A stretch of 64,000 nt of DNA, from positions 1,550,001 through 1,614,000 of the forward strand of contig OX595990.1 of NCBI GenBank assembly GCA_951394045.1. The letters run 5' to 3'. A program made the position numbers and the translations under genes. Positions 49,887-60,100 of this stretch are shown one piece after another (positions within the stretch are counted from its first letter, which is position 1; each line of letters starts with the position of its first letter). Source of the stretch: Nitzschia sp. DOCU1 (lineage: Eukaryota; Bacillariophyta; Bacillariophyceae; Bacillariales; Bacillariaceae). The notes below the pieces were generated by a model, which saw nothing but the letters and a program-made list of their open reading frames with translations, did not search any database and was not told where the DNA came from.

Positions 49887-49929
49887 GGCGGAGGAAGCAT
49901 AGGTAGTCTACTAAATAGTTATTAGTACC

Positions 49930-50820
49930 CTAGCCTTGGGGGGCAGCAGCCGCTGGCGCGGGTTGGTACCCGGCGGTCGCCAAGCTGCCTAACCCCGGAG
50001 GCGGACAACAACAACAACAACAACCTCGTTGCACCCATTGATCTTCTGGCAGCTCTTGGTAGTGTCGGGCTCGGTAGGCGACGGGCCACGAATGCATCGA
50101 GTCTCCTGGTAGGGGTACGAAGGAATTTCGTTCGGGCGCACCAGTCACATCAAGACAATAGCAGTGTGGAAGAGGCTCGTTGGTCATCGGCATGGGATCA
50201 TCAGTGTTCAAGATCTGAATGGCAGTAGTGGCGAACTTTCCAAAATTTTCCTTGCCGTATGAGCTACCAAAGATACCTCGACCACAAAAGGGATCCAACA
50301 AGGTCAATTTCACGCTGATAGTCTCCCCGCGTTGCTTATACGCTCTTGTTGCCGCAGCATTGGCACAAAAAGCTCCCACTGAAATACCAATGAAGTGAAT
50401 TTTGTTGTTGTTGATGCTGTTTTGTTCCCTTTGGAGCACTAGGTTGGCAATAGCTTCTCCTACAGCTTCGCCATGGTAAGCAGCTGTAACGATGCTCCCT
50501 CGGTGCTCCGACCAGTCAACGATCTTAGAGTTTGGGATCTTTGCACAGAGCTCTTCCACCAAAACATCGACTCCACCTGCACCCGGGAAGATGAAGGTGT
50601 CTTCGGTACTAGTCTCTGTGCTAGACAAATCTCTGTATTTGTCTGTGATGGAGACCGATATCTCATCTAACCTCGATCGAAGTAAGGCCGACTCGATTGG
50701 ATTAAGCGGAGTGCTTACCATTGCCTTGCAAGACATTGACAACAGGATCGTCATAGAGGCAATGAGCAATAGGCGCTGGAGGGCAAGTAGCTTGGTGAAT
50801 CCATAATACCGTTCCTCCAT
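49930..50820 (-). CDS. Lipase-like alpha/beta hydrolase, secreted or membrane-bound
   Basis: About 296 residues from the ATG at 50820. The start MEERYYGFTKLLALQ... leads into a hydrophobic stretch (LLLIASMTILLSM), a likely signal peptide or anchor. Catalytic candidates: FIGISVGAF (Ser in G-x-S-x-G), LTLLDPFCG (Asp) and GDSMHSWPVAY (His). TFIFPGAGGVDVL resembles the oxyanion-hole region. The C-terminus is odd: six consecutive Cys followed by Pro (CCCCCCPPPG) from a CAA/TGT triplet run near 50008-50026, then an Ala/Pro tail. The substrate is unknown. LINE-2 ends less than 50 bp from its stop and may have replaced its original 3' end. Confidence 0.68.
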   Translation of the reverse strand: MEERYYGFTKLLALQRLLLIASMTILLSMSCKAMVSTPLNPIESALLRSRLDEISVSITDKYRDLSSTETSTEDTFIFPGAGGVDVLVEELCAKIPNSKIVDWSEHRGSIVTAAYHGEAVGEAIANLVLQREQNSINNNKIHFIGISVGAFCANAAATRAYKQRGETISVKLTLLDPFCGRGIFGSSYGKENFGKFATTAIQILNTDDPMPMTNEPLPHCYCLDVTGAPERNSFVPLPGDSMHSWPVAYRARHYQELPEDQWVQRGCCCCCCPPPGLGSLATAGYQPAPAAAAPQG

Positions 50821-51320
50821 TTTGACATATATTAATAGAGACCAGGTAAGCCTTGTAAATGATTCGGAATAAAGCAAGTGACCCGTCCCTCCAGGCGGTC
50901 AACAACATTCAATATCAGGATTCCACTTGCATGATAGTAATAAGAATCCAAAACAACCGCCGAGAAAAAAGCGAGAAATCTTCCGTCCAAGATCCATCGT
51001 CCTACTACCGCCGGCACCAGTGAGGCTCCGCCCGACCAATGTGGAAACAGCTCGAATGAATCAATCGCTCGTAAGCAATGACTACATCGACCAATGCGAT
51101 TGGCACGGTTTCTCTACTTTGACGCTTCTCTCTGGAGTAAAAAGCAAGCAAACGCACTGATATTGCTTCTGGGAAATCTATTTTTACAGATCTATCGATT
51201 CTGGCACCTGGAAGAGAAAAGTCCGAACAGATCTTAGCAGATGGAGGAGGGATACAGCGATGACACGGCGTTTTGAGAGCCGGGTCTTCGGTCTTGGAAC
51301 AGAACGTGGATGTCTCCTGA
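50821..51320. other. Intergenic between lipase-like gene and SEM1
   Basis: No gene recognised; overlapping short frames on both strands without features. It contains the lipase-like gene promoter and the 3' end of SEM1. Confidence 0.5.
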
Positions 51321-51560
51321 TCACTTGCTGCCCTTTGCAAGCTCCTCCCTTAGATTTTTCGTAAAATCGTCGTCCATGTCGTCAATATCCCAGTTGTCCA
51401 TCCATTGTTGCGCGTCCTCCGCATTTTCTTCCCCGGCCGCCCAATGTGCAACGTCGAACTCTTCAAACTCATCATCCTCTTCGATGGCTTCAATGGCAGC
51501 AGCCTTGCTTTCCGAGTCGGCCGTCGGTGTGGGAGCAGGTGTCTTTTCGGCAGCGGACAT
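51321..51560 (-). CDS. SEM1: 26S proteasome subunit SEM1/DSS1
   Basis: A 79-residue acidic protein of the proteasome lid, also used in TREX-2 and other complexes. From the ATG at 51560 (MSAAEKTP): a Pro/Thr/Ala-rich start, then the diagnostic EEDDEFEEFDVAHW and, near the end, WMDNWDIDDMDDDFTKNLREEL, the two conserved acidic-Trp motifs of this family. The length fits the family (about 70-90). An upstream in-frame ATG (MNLYTM) is only five codons earlier and less likely. It is divergent from 51955, about 395 bp apart. Confidence 0.95.
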   Translation of the reverse strand: MSAAEKTPAPTPTADSESKAAAIEAIEEDDEFEEFDVAHWAAGEENAEDAQQWMDNWDIDDMDDDFTKNLREELAKGSK

Positions 51561-51954
51561 GGTGTAGAGATTCAATCGAGATGGACGGGTACAAGTAAAA
51601 TGGCAACCAAATGCAAATCGGAAGGTTGTGTTGAGAGTTCAGCCGGCAGCGTGTCGCAGCAGCCGACAGACAGTCAGTACCAGATTGTCGTACCGGTGAA
51701 CGAACGAAATCGATCGAAGCACTCGGAAAATTTTGCGGTCAAATGAATCGAAGAAAATTCGACCAAGTCGCTTGAGTCGTATCGATTTTGTCGATTTTGA
51801 ATTCACGGCGGCGCCGCCACGCTTCCGGGAGGCGTGGAATGCGTCAATGACATAGCATCAAAAGGCAAGCAAGAGATTTGCTTGTTGCTTGTGTCCAAGA
51901 TAACTTTCGTCGACGAGAGACTTGTGCCTGCATAAAAGAGTATCTGAAGACAAG

Positions 51955-52278
51955 ATGAGCCGAAGAAATGTCAATAGTACCGCTGGCACAAGTGCTGGCG
52001 CCGCGACGACCCCGACAGCCGCTCAAGCCGCCGCCGCGGCCAGAGGAGCGTCGGTGAATTCGCAAGTCCGAATGGCCCAAATATTTGACGACCAAGATCA
52101 CAAACGATGTAGTGATGGAAATCAGCGGGCGCTAGTGGCAGAAAATCTGGATCAGTTGAGGGGTCTCGTCAAGGTATTGGAGGCAGACGACTGGAAATAC
52201 TCCTCGTCGGGAGGCGGGGAGTTTGCTGTGCCGTATTCATTGCAGTTGGATTCCGAGTTTGCAACGTCGCGATGGTAA
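51955..52278 (+). CDS. Small protein of unknown function
   Basis: 107 residues from the ATG at 51955 (MSRRNVNS). Seen: an Ala/Thr-rich low-complexity N-terminus (AATTPTAAQAAAAARGA), then a compact charged region (RMAQIFDDQDHKRC...LVAENLDQLRGLVKVLEADDW). No signal or membrane segment. I do not recognise the family. An upstream in-frame ATG at 51922 is possible. Additional 3' exons are not excluded, since the frame ends shortly after a GCGATGGTAATG stretch containing a weak donor. Confidence 0.55.
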   Translation: MSRRNVNSTAGTSAGAATTPTAAQAAAAARGASVNSQVRMAQIFDDQDHKRCSDGNQRALVAENLDQLRGLVKVLEADDWKYSSSGGGEFAVPYSLQLDSEFATSRW

Positions 52279-52883
52279 TGCATCTACCAGGAAACGGAAC
52301 GGGCACGAGTGACTCCTCAATACCAGCTTCAATACGGTAGCGGTTCTGGAATTGAATTCCATGATGGCCAATGAATTGTTCATGGTCAGTTCGACGTCGC
52401 CTGGGTTTAGTCCATTCCGAATAACATTGATGTGGAAGCGGGACTACTACCAAAGACAAGTATATATCTTCGGTTCGTCACGGTATCAGTCAAGGTGATG
52501 AAAGATAAATGTTAGAAAATGAGGCAAGGATTGCGATTTTAGACCATCCATCTACTGTCGCTTTTGCGGAACGAGCGACCTCAAATTTGTACGTCTATAG
52601 CATCGCAACGGTATTAGTGGCGATCTCTAGAGGACGTTTGTAGATTTCACCAACAAGGCCAGTCCAAGCAAGCCAGAAGAACACTCTAAGAGCAGAGCAT
52701 TTCCCCCCTCAAACATGGGACTTTGTACTGGTGAAGTTCCAACAAGCACGCATCTGTTGGTGGCTCGAATGGACTGCTCGCTAACACGGGCATCTATGGG
52801 TGTTTGTGGCTATCAGGACATTCTGAAGTGACCTTCATTCTATGAACGTGCGATGATTGTAGCAGAAAAGCAATTGCTTATAT
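52279..52883. other. Intergenic between two unknown genes
   Basis: I see nothing that supports a gene. Contains the 3' flanks of both neighbours, which converge. Confidence 0.5.
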
Positions 52884-53579
52884 TCAGTTTCTAGTTCTGG
52901 CGATTCTGCCGGCTGACGAGCTTTTCACAAGCCTCGAAGCCGTTTTAGCGTGACGTCCTGCTAGAGGGGAGCACCCTCGAGAGGAGCATTCTGGAGGCAT
53001 GAAGCATTCCATTGCCTCCTTTTGATCTTGAAGGGCAACCAAGTTCGCATCGGCCTGACAGGGAGCCGAGATCTGTAGGTAGAGCTGGCGCAAGAACTCA
53101 GGGTTACTCTGGCCTTCTTCTCGTTGAAAGCTTTGCTCCGTCAGGACTGCATCAAGGGCTGCTAATCTGCGGATCCTTCGAGTAGTGCCTCGGGCTTTCG
53201 ACAAGCCCTCAAGTCCTCGAGTGCAAACATCCACCGGCTTGACACGAGAGTCTTTAGCATCTACTCTCTTGTTCATTCTGCGAACGATCCTCATGACGGT
53301 ATCCCTGGATTGTTCGTATTCTTCTGTGGTGTACCATAAAAGTCCAACCTCACCTTCTGTCAAGTCAATGACGTGAGGGATGATTGCTACTCTCACGGTT
53401 TGGTCAAAGAAAACCGAACGCGCTTCTTTTTTAATTGTTTGGGCACTGCAGCTAACCACATTCACATGGAGAGGCGATGGCTTAACGGCCCGTGTGTCCT
53501 GTGAACAGCCTTGTTCGGAATTGGGGTGCATGGCTGATGTTGTCCTTGTTGTTGGCATTTCGTTACTAATTGATAGCAT
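52884..53579 (-). CDS. Conserved-looking protein of unknown function, diatom type
   Basis: Up to 231 residues; MPTTRTTSAMHPNSEQGC is a likely start region. The middle has the pattern VRVAIIPHVIDLTEGEVGLLWYTTEEYEQ, then a helical region (RDTVMRIVRRMNKRVDAKD), VDVCTRGLEGLSK, and RRIRRLAALDAVLTEQSFQREEG. The phrase YEQSR...CTRGLE is one I associate with a large uncharacterised family in diatoms; this is from memory and should be checked. No signal peptide, no membrane segment. The C-terminus is basic (KTASRLVKSSSAGRIARTRN without the first residue). Confidence 0.7.
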   Translation of the reverse strand: MLSISNEMPTTRTTSAMHPNSEQGCSQDTRAVKPSPLHVNVVSCSAQTIKKEARSVFFDQTVRVAIIPHVIDLTEGEVGLLWYTTEEYEQSRDTVMRIVRRMNKRVDAKDSRVKPVDVCTRGLEGLSKARGTTRRIRRLAALDAVLTEQSFQREEGQSNPEFLRQLYLQISAPCQADANLVALQDQKEAMECFMPPECSSRGCSPLAGRHAKTASRLVKSSSAGRIARTRN

Positions 53580-53829
53580 CGTTCAAGTTCGTGTGTTTTG
53601 TGAGATGAGGAGGAGTCAAGTCGAAAAATCGCGGGGAAGCAAATTGTCAAAGATACTTTTCGTAATGTCAAAAAGGCACGACTTCCGCCTTGCGCTACTC
53701 GTCTTCAAGAAGAAAAACAGCAGGCTCGAAACAGACAATATATCAGATGCCTTCTTTAGGATTCTTCTTCTTCAATATCTAAGTTATTTAAATGTAGGGA
53801 ACACCAGGCCGCTAAGGCGCTATTTTCCA

Positions 53830-53862
53830 CCCCCCCCCCCATCTGCCTTACAAGGCAGATGG
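53830..53862. repeat. C11 run followed by a perfect hairpin
   Basis: Eleven C at 53830-53840, then CATCTGCCTT (53841-53850) and its reverse complement AAGGCAGATG (53853-53862) around a 2-nt gap. Confidence 0.85.
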
Positions 53863-54201
53863 ACGAGAAAGAACATAAAGAATTTCGAAATTGGGTCCCT
53901 GGCCTGATATTATTTTTTCCACCACGTACCCCCAGAGTTCTGCTCTATAAGGCACAAATGTACATAGGAGAGTAATGTCAACCTGTCATTACAGCTCCAG
54001 ACAGGATGGAGAAGAATTTGAACCCACATACGTGGCCCGAGAAATGTCAACAAATCGAAATATTGTTAAGTACGGTTATCTCGAGGGAATGATTGATATT
54101 TTCGATGCTTTCAAATGAATAAGCCTTGTTGCAATTTCCTATTTATTAGGGTGAGACGCACCCATTTGTGTTTTCCAATCAAAGGGCTTGCAGCCGACGT
54201 A

Positions 54202-54218
54202 CCCCCCCCCCCCCCCCC
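54202..54218. repeat. C17 homopolymer
   Basis: Seventeen consecutive C residues. It is prone to length error in assembly and to replication slippage; on the other strand it is a G17 run. Confidence 0.9.
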
Positions 54219-55174
54219 AAATCTCTCCGCACTCACAATTTTCGATTCTCAGGGCCTAAGAAAAGAAGCTTTGGAAAAGGAACTAACCATCGAAACAAGA
54301 AGCGCATCCTCAAGGAGCAAATCGCATGCCTCTATCTGGTGTGTGGCAATGCTCGAAAAAGTTCAATGAGAACAATAGGGGGAACCTGAAAGGGGTATTG
54401 TGGCTATTCCCGAATTCTCCTATGCATACTAAAAAGTTTATTGTACTAAACTGCAGTATTAGTAACTTTCTATCTATGCGAAAAGCTCGTCTGACGATTG
54501 CAGGTCGGATTCACAGTTTGGATGTACAGCTATCGGACTCGGTAAGTGATCTGAGATTTGACTTAACACCTTGAAACAAGAAATTCAGGCAAGTGATTTT
54601 GTTTCTATGATACGACGGAAGGGCTGCCCTTCACATAGTAGATCGTGCTATAGTAGTAGCAATCTTTAACTACAGGTACTCAATGCACACTATCTCCCGA
54701 CAGTGATTCGACTACGATACCGGTAGTCAAGTAGACCATTCTATGCTACTAGTGGAATCATGCTAAACATGCTGTCCTGTACCGAATAGGTACTAGGCAG
54801 CAGGAAAAGAATAAGAAAAGAACTGCTTCCTTTGCCATTCTTTCAGCTTGGGGGTTTGCATGGCATTTTGTTCGCCCCTTTCTGTTTTGTCTGCGTTCTT
54901 TCTTCTGCACTGTTTTTCGATTACCAGGTACTCTTTCTGAAGAGCAGTGCCCACGACCACTATCGTGCCGGTAGCTAGGCATCCGCATCCACACTACATC
55001 TACTACGGTAGCCCATGTTGTCGTATCGTCTACAAAACCATAGTCTCTCTAGTAGATAAGTCGGTGGTCGAACAATATTACTTAGTCTCCTTGTACTTCT
55101 CGTATTGCGTTTGGAATTCATGCCATTCAAAAAGGGCGGACAAAGGAATGCTCCTTTGTCCCACACTATACACA

Positions 55175-56055
55175 TTAGACGTCAGACCATTGTGGCAAAG
55201 TCGAAGTGACCCGACCACTGGAGCCAGCGATCGTGCTAACACCATCCTCGTACTCTACGTTTTCTTGCTCGTTGATATTAGCTTGGTTTGAGCGCCCCTT
55301 GTGTCCCGCATCTTCTACTTCACGGGCTTGACGCTTCCATCCCAAGAAACCTTTCTCATGTTTATCCTCTTCTTCGTGACGACGACTACGGACCGTCGCT
55401 TCGTATTGGCAGCAACGGGAGCACGTTGCATCAAGCAATACCAGAAATGCGATCCCGAAGGAGCTGAAGGCAGAGCCGACGAGAAAGATCCAGTGAGCAT
55501 AGGATTCGACCTTTAGATCTAGATCGCGTTCGTCCACTATCTCCTTGTAGTGCTCTACCCAAACATGGTTTTGTTCGGCCAAGGCCCCAACGGAGATTCC
55601 AGCTTGGACCAGCAGGAAACAGAGAAAGATGGCCATTCCGGAAGAGGAATTCATGTCAAATGGGCAACAGCTGAATCGTGCCAAGAAGTCGCAAAAGACA
55701 AAGAGAGCGCACCCCGCAGCTGCAAAGAGTAAGCTGGAAGCGCAAGCACTCATCAGGTAGTCGAGCTGGTGACATTCGATTTGTTCCACGAATGCAGGAC
55801 TTGTAACATTGGTTGAATCGACAATAATGATCCCGTCCACCTTGAGGTTGCTAGGAAAGCAGAGAACCAACGGCACGAACAAGGTTCCATCTTCGATATC
55901 GAACGAATGGTTATTCTTGCTGTTGTGAAGAAGCGCGCAAATCTCAAAAAGGCAAAGACAGCAAGAGCCGCGTAGCCAAGAACCATCAGCCGAATAAAGC
56001 TGGAGAAGAGAGCGTAGACGACATTGCCGGGTTTGGAATCTTTGGATTGACTCAT
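55175..56055 (-). CDS. Four-helix membrane protein with an apparent frame break
   Basis: Starts at the ATG at 56055 (MSQSKDSKPGNVVYALF) with a first transmembrane segment (IRLMVLGYAALAVFAFL). The continuation with the best coding character is one base over: a loop NNHSFDIEDGTLFVPLVLCF with N-x-T/S sites, then three more helices (YLMSACASSLLFAAAGCALF, GMAIFLCFLLVQAGISVGAL, WIFLVGSAFSSFGIAFLVLL) and a charged cytoplasmic tail. The shift lies between about 55925 and 55960. The four-helix layout with one large loop recalls claudin/MARVEL-like proteins, but I claim no homology. Either a one-base indel (mutation or sequencing error) or an unusual short intron explains it. The stop is at 55175. Confidence 0.55.
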
Positions 56056-57163
56056 CCTCAAGTATAACAATCGTTTGAGATGATAGGAAATCAAAGAAAA
56101 GGGACACCGATTTTATGTGGAGATCTTCCCTCTACCGTGGCGATTGCTTGGTACAAAAACGGATCCACCGTGGGAATGAACCACGCATCGTTTCCAAGAA
56201 ACGGCATCTTGAAACGAAGATGAAACGTTTGGTCTCACGTTGCTTGAATGTTCACGATAGCACCCGGGAAATCCCTTAGCTAGTTTGTTCTTGCAGTTTC
56301 GAGCATTCATTTGATTGCTGCTGCGTTGCACCAAAGTAACTCTGGAACCAACGGCAGCCTTAGATCTTATCCCATCGTCATCATGGTGTCTGGTTTTCTT
56401 ATTCGTAGTCTTGAGAAAACTCTCATCCGGGGCGCGCCGAAGGAAACCTCAAACAGCCGCTCCCTACACTCTTATGCATAGTTAATACATACCTAGTATA
56501 GTATACACAACTGAAGTACAGGCGGCACTGTACCAGGTGTACGTTCCCCAAAACAGACTTTGGGCAATATTCGTCGTGGTCGTACTGTATTCATGGATGG
56601 TCGTAATCATAATCCTTGGGGCATTAATGAATTGTTGGGGCAATTTTAGATTTTTCGGCCTTTGTGCCCTTGGGATGACCCTTTCTTTATTATTAGTTAG
56701 GGTCTCTCCTGCGCGCCTTCATGGATTTCGTACTGCATCCTACGTGTCGGGTGGCACTCTTAGATTTTTGGTGGTCTGTGACTTCCATCATGCCCCACAC
56801 CAAAAACTGCATGTGATAGAAAGGTTTCCCCCATTCCAGGAAGAATAGAAGACTCTCTATCTTCACCTCCCTCCTTTGGTCGTCATCGATACCATCAGCC
56901 TAAAGGAAGAGTCAATCAGAAAAGCCTATCGAGACTCCTTTCGTCGGTCCATGAACAAAGATTGCACTCAGTGCTGCATGCTCGCATGCAAGCAATAGTA
57001 AAAGGGCCATTTTAAAATCTTTCAAGGAAGTCGACTCTGTCGGAGGGGATTTTTAAGGCGATTGTGCTCTTCTTCCTTTTGACGGCACTCGGACTATCAC
57101 TTTGAACACCTTCGTGAATGGAAGCAGCCAGAAAGACAGTAAATCATCGCCTTTCAAAAAGAT
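56056..57163. other. Intergenic upstream of the RS-rich gene
   Basis: No supported gene. A 103-codon frame at 56537-56848 has a hydrophobic stretch but no ATG and no other support. Contains promoter regions of the two divergent neighbours. Confidence 0.5.
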
Positions 57164-60100
57164 ATGCCGGGAAAAGAGCGTCGAGGAGTCAGCCGGAGTT
57201 CATCCTCTCGACAGGGAAGGAACAGTGACCGCGATGATGATTCCTACTATTCGGAAAGGTCACGGAGTCGCAGTCGCAGTCGCAGTCGATCGAGAGAACC
57301 CAATGATCGTGTGAGCACTTCATCCAAACCTCGAAGGAGTCAGCTTACCAAGTCCAACAGCAGCAGTAAATTCAAGGGTCGAAAAGATGATCGACGCAGC
57401 AGTGAAGGGGGGAGCTCGAGTGGCCGTCATCAGTCACATGAGAAAAGTAGATCGAAGGATCGAAGTGCATCACGCGATAAAAGTTCAACAAGAGAAAGAA
57501 GCAGGTCTCGAGAAAAAGATAAACAAAGAGAACGAAGTCGATCCCGCGAAAGCAGAAGACGTGATAGAAGTACTTCCAGTGAAAGGAGCCGTCGGCTGGA
57601 CAGAAGCCGGTCAAGAAGTCAAAGTAAAAATCCCCGCGATCGTAGCACATCCAAGGAAAGAAGCGAAAAAAGAACCCGCAGTCGATCACGTGATCGGAGC
57701 AAATCTTGTGGGGATCGAAGTATTTCACGAAGCAGAGACCATTCCAGAGAAAGATCCAAGTCCAGGGAAAGAAGCAGTGATTCGCAGGATAAGTCACGAG
57801 ATCGATCACATTCAAGAGAACGAAGTTCACGGGAACGAAGCAAGTCTCGAGAGCGGAGCGATTCCCCAGGGGAGACTGAAGATCCTGAGACAGGTGTACG
57901 CAGAAGACGGAAATCCAGCGTAGAACGACAGAAGCGAACTTCATATGTCAAGGGTGCATCTGCGCAGAGGAAAGACAAAAAGGTCTCAGAGGGGCGGAAA
58001 TCCAGTGTTTTGGGTTCTTTGAATGCATTTTTGGAAGAAGGAAAAGCTGCGGCACCGGCCACTCCCAAGGATGATCGCAGCGTCATAAGCTCACTGAGCA
58101 AAATCCAGAGAAGAAAAAGGACCTCGATGCCCACTGGGTCTGGGTCTGTATACGGTGGACAAAGTCGGGGTGACTTTCGACAGCGACTTCAGCGGTCACG
58201 ATCGTTTTCAACGTCCGCATCTAATGGCGATGCAGAAACTGTATCGGTCTCTGGAGATCATCACGAACGGCGGAAAGAACGAACGTCGACGGTCCGAAGT
58301 CGGACGCCTAGCGCACGAACACGACATTCTGTCCTCAATCAAGAGAGACTTGAGAAACGTTCAGTGACAGACTCTATTACTACGTCTTCTTCCCTGCCAT
58401 CCGATCACCCGCCAGTTTTGGGTGAGAGTTCTAGCCGGCTGCAGCGAAAACTCAGCTTGACAACTAGCAATGGAGCCGAAATTCCACCTGGATTCCCAAT
58501 TGCTGCTGTAAACCAGAAATCGACAATATCGGATATGGAGTCCGTGGGGTACTCCAGTGGTCCCACCATTCTTGAGAGCACAGCCAAAATCAGGGAGAGG
58601 CAGCTGAAGCGCGCAGAATTAAGCCAGCTCGGCGAAAGTAGCCGCTCGCTTACCCTGAACGATCTGCGAGGGCTCAGACGGAAGAAAAGTTTGAGAGCGA
58701 TGGCCCCTGACGCCCCTCCTCCTCGGTCAATAAGTGTTGAAAATGATGAAAAGTCAAGGGACAGCAGCGAAAGGCCAACCCATTCGTCTTTGCCAGCCCT
58801 GGGGCACACTCCCGCGCCACCGAAAGGCAGTGGCAAACAGGTGGATCTCTCTTTATCTGCCAGGCTTGACCAGATTGGGGCTAAGTCGCCCTCGACACGA
58901 TCACGAAGAAAGGGTAGTAGCCAGAGTGTCGCTAGCGCTCCTGCAATGTCTGACAAGCACACGGCAAAATCGCCAAATGTTCGAAAGCGCGTCAAAAACA
59001 CATCTAACAAAAGCGAGATAACGGAACGGGAAAAGAAGAAACCAGAGACGCTACCGACAACGACATCGACTGATGACGAGACAGATAATTTGGCTACGTT
59101 TTTGGGGATGCCCAAATCCGACGATGAGGATGATCATGAGGCGGAAGGTTCGGTACATTCTGGTTGCCTCAATGACATGAATTCCAGCGCTGCATCCTTG
59201 GACCCTACAATCTTGAAGACGAGCAAGGAACCTCTAAAGCGAATCAATTCCATTGTCGAACTGTACCACGATAACGCGGAGCAAAAAAACGACAAGGAAG
59301 GTGTTGAAGGGGAGACCGAGTTAAAGGATGATTCTACACAAGCGACCCAAGAGAGCTCAGTCGACCAGTCGAAACGGTGTAGAACACCAACCATGTTAAG
59401 TCCGTCCGTTGTTATGTTCGACTCGTCTCAAATTCAGGCGGCGATGTTCGGCGGGGGGCGACCAATTGGACCGGGAAGTCTGTCCCCCCATAGTTCGAGC
59501 CTGTCAGGGGGGAGTGATTCGCTTCGATCACCAGGTGTTTTGAAGAGGAGAGTTGGCCAAGCAAAGGCTGAATCTCCCAGCTTAAACAAGCGCGTTAGCT
59601 GGATAGAACTTCCGCTGACGAATCCAGGATCACTCCTGGTGAAGTCCACCGACACTGATGGAACCAACGAACGAGAAACGGCCGCTTCCGCCGACGTCGT
59701 CACATCTGTTGATGATTTAGATGAGGACAAGCTTGCCGATGCCATGAAAACTGTCAATGGATTGCAAAACGGGAAGAATGGTGCGACGTCGAAAAAAAAT
59801 CCTTCTTTGGACGCGGCTCTTGAGAACGATAAAGGGAAGAAGAAGCGGCACAGCGCTGACGAAAGGACGGTGGGAACAATTGCTACAGCGACCTCTGAAG
59901 CCACCATGAAGACAAACAACAAATCGGAGAGTCCAGCCTTGGTAGCAAAGAGGAAGGCTTTGAAGTCCTCTGCCAAGAGCCCTGAATCGGCTGAAATCGA
60001 GCGACCTACAATGCAGCGAACGACAAGCTCAGGGTCGAGTCGCTCCAGTGGATCAAGCATACGACCGCGGGGCAAGGATTCACCGTCAGATGGCAGTGCT

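Larger units (their letters stand above)
46770..49927 (+). mobile_element. LINE-2: 5'-truncated, inactive non-LTR retrotransposon
   Basis: A plus-strand LINE of a different lineage from LINE-1, starting inside its endonuclease domain and ending just before the lipase-like gene. It has at least three lesions: TGA at 47441-47443, a one-base frame break near 49507, and TGA at 49668-49670. The left border is placed where endonuclease similarity starts and is approximate. No poly(A) or target duplication is evident. Confidence 0.8.
53580..55174. other. Long non-coding stretch with C-runs and a hairpin
   Basis: I find no gene with support; overlapping short frames at 54115-54574 and 54947-55291 have no features. 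The stretch is marked by two poly-C runs (53830-53840 and 54202-54218) and a perfect hairpin (53841-53862). Confidence 0.5.

Noticed and set aside
54001..54060. tRNA-like T-loop (TTTGAACCCAC)
   Set aside because: Flanking stems do not pair and no acceptor or anticodon arm can be drawn.
54115..54574. Overlapping short frames around the C17 run
   Set aside because: Two frames equally open, both crossing the homopolymer, no features.
56537..56848. Short membrane-protein-like frame
   Set aside because: Starts at a GTG, no ATG, no neighbours or motifs to support it.
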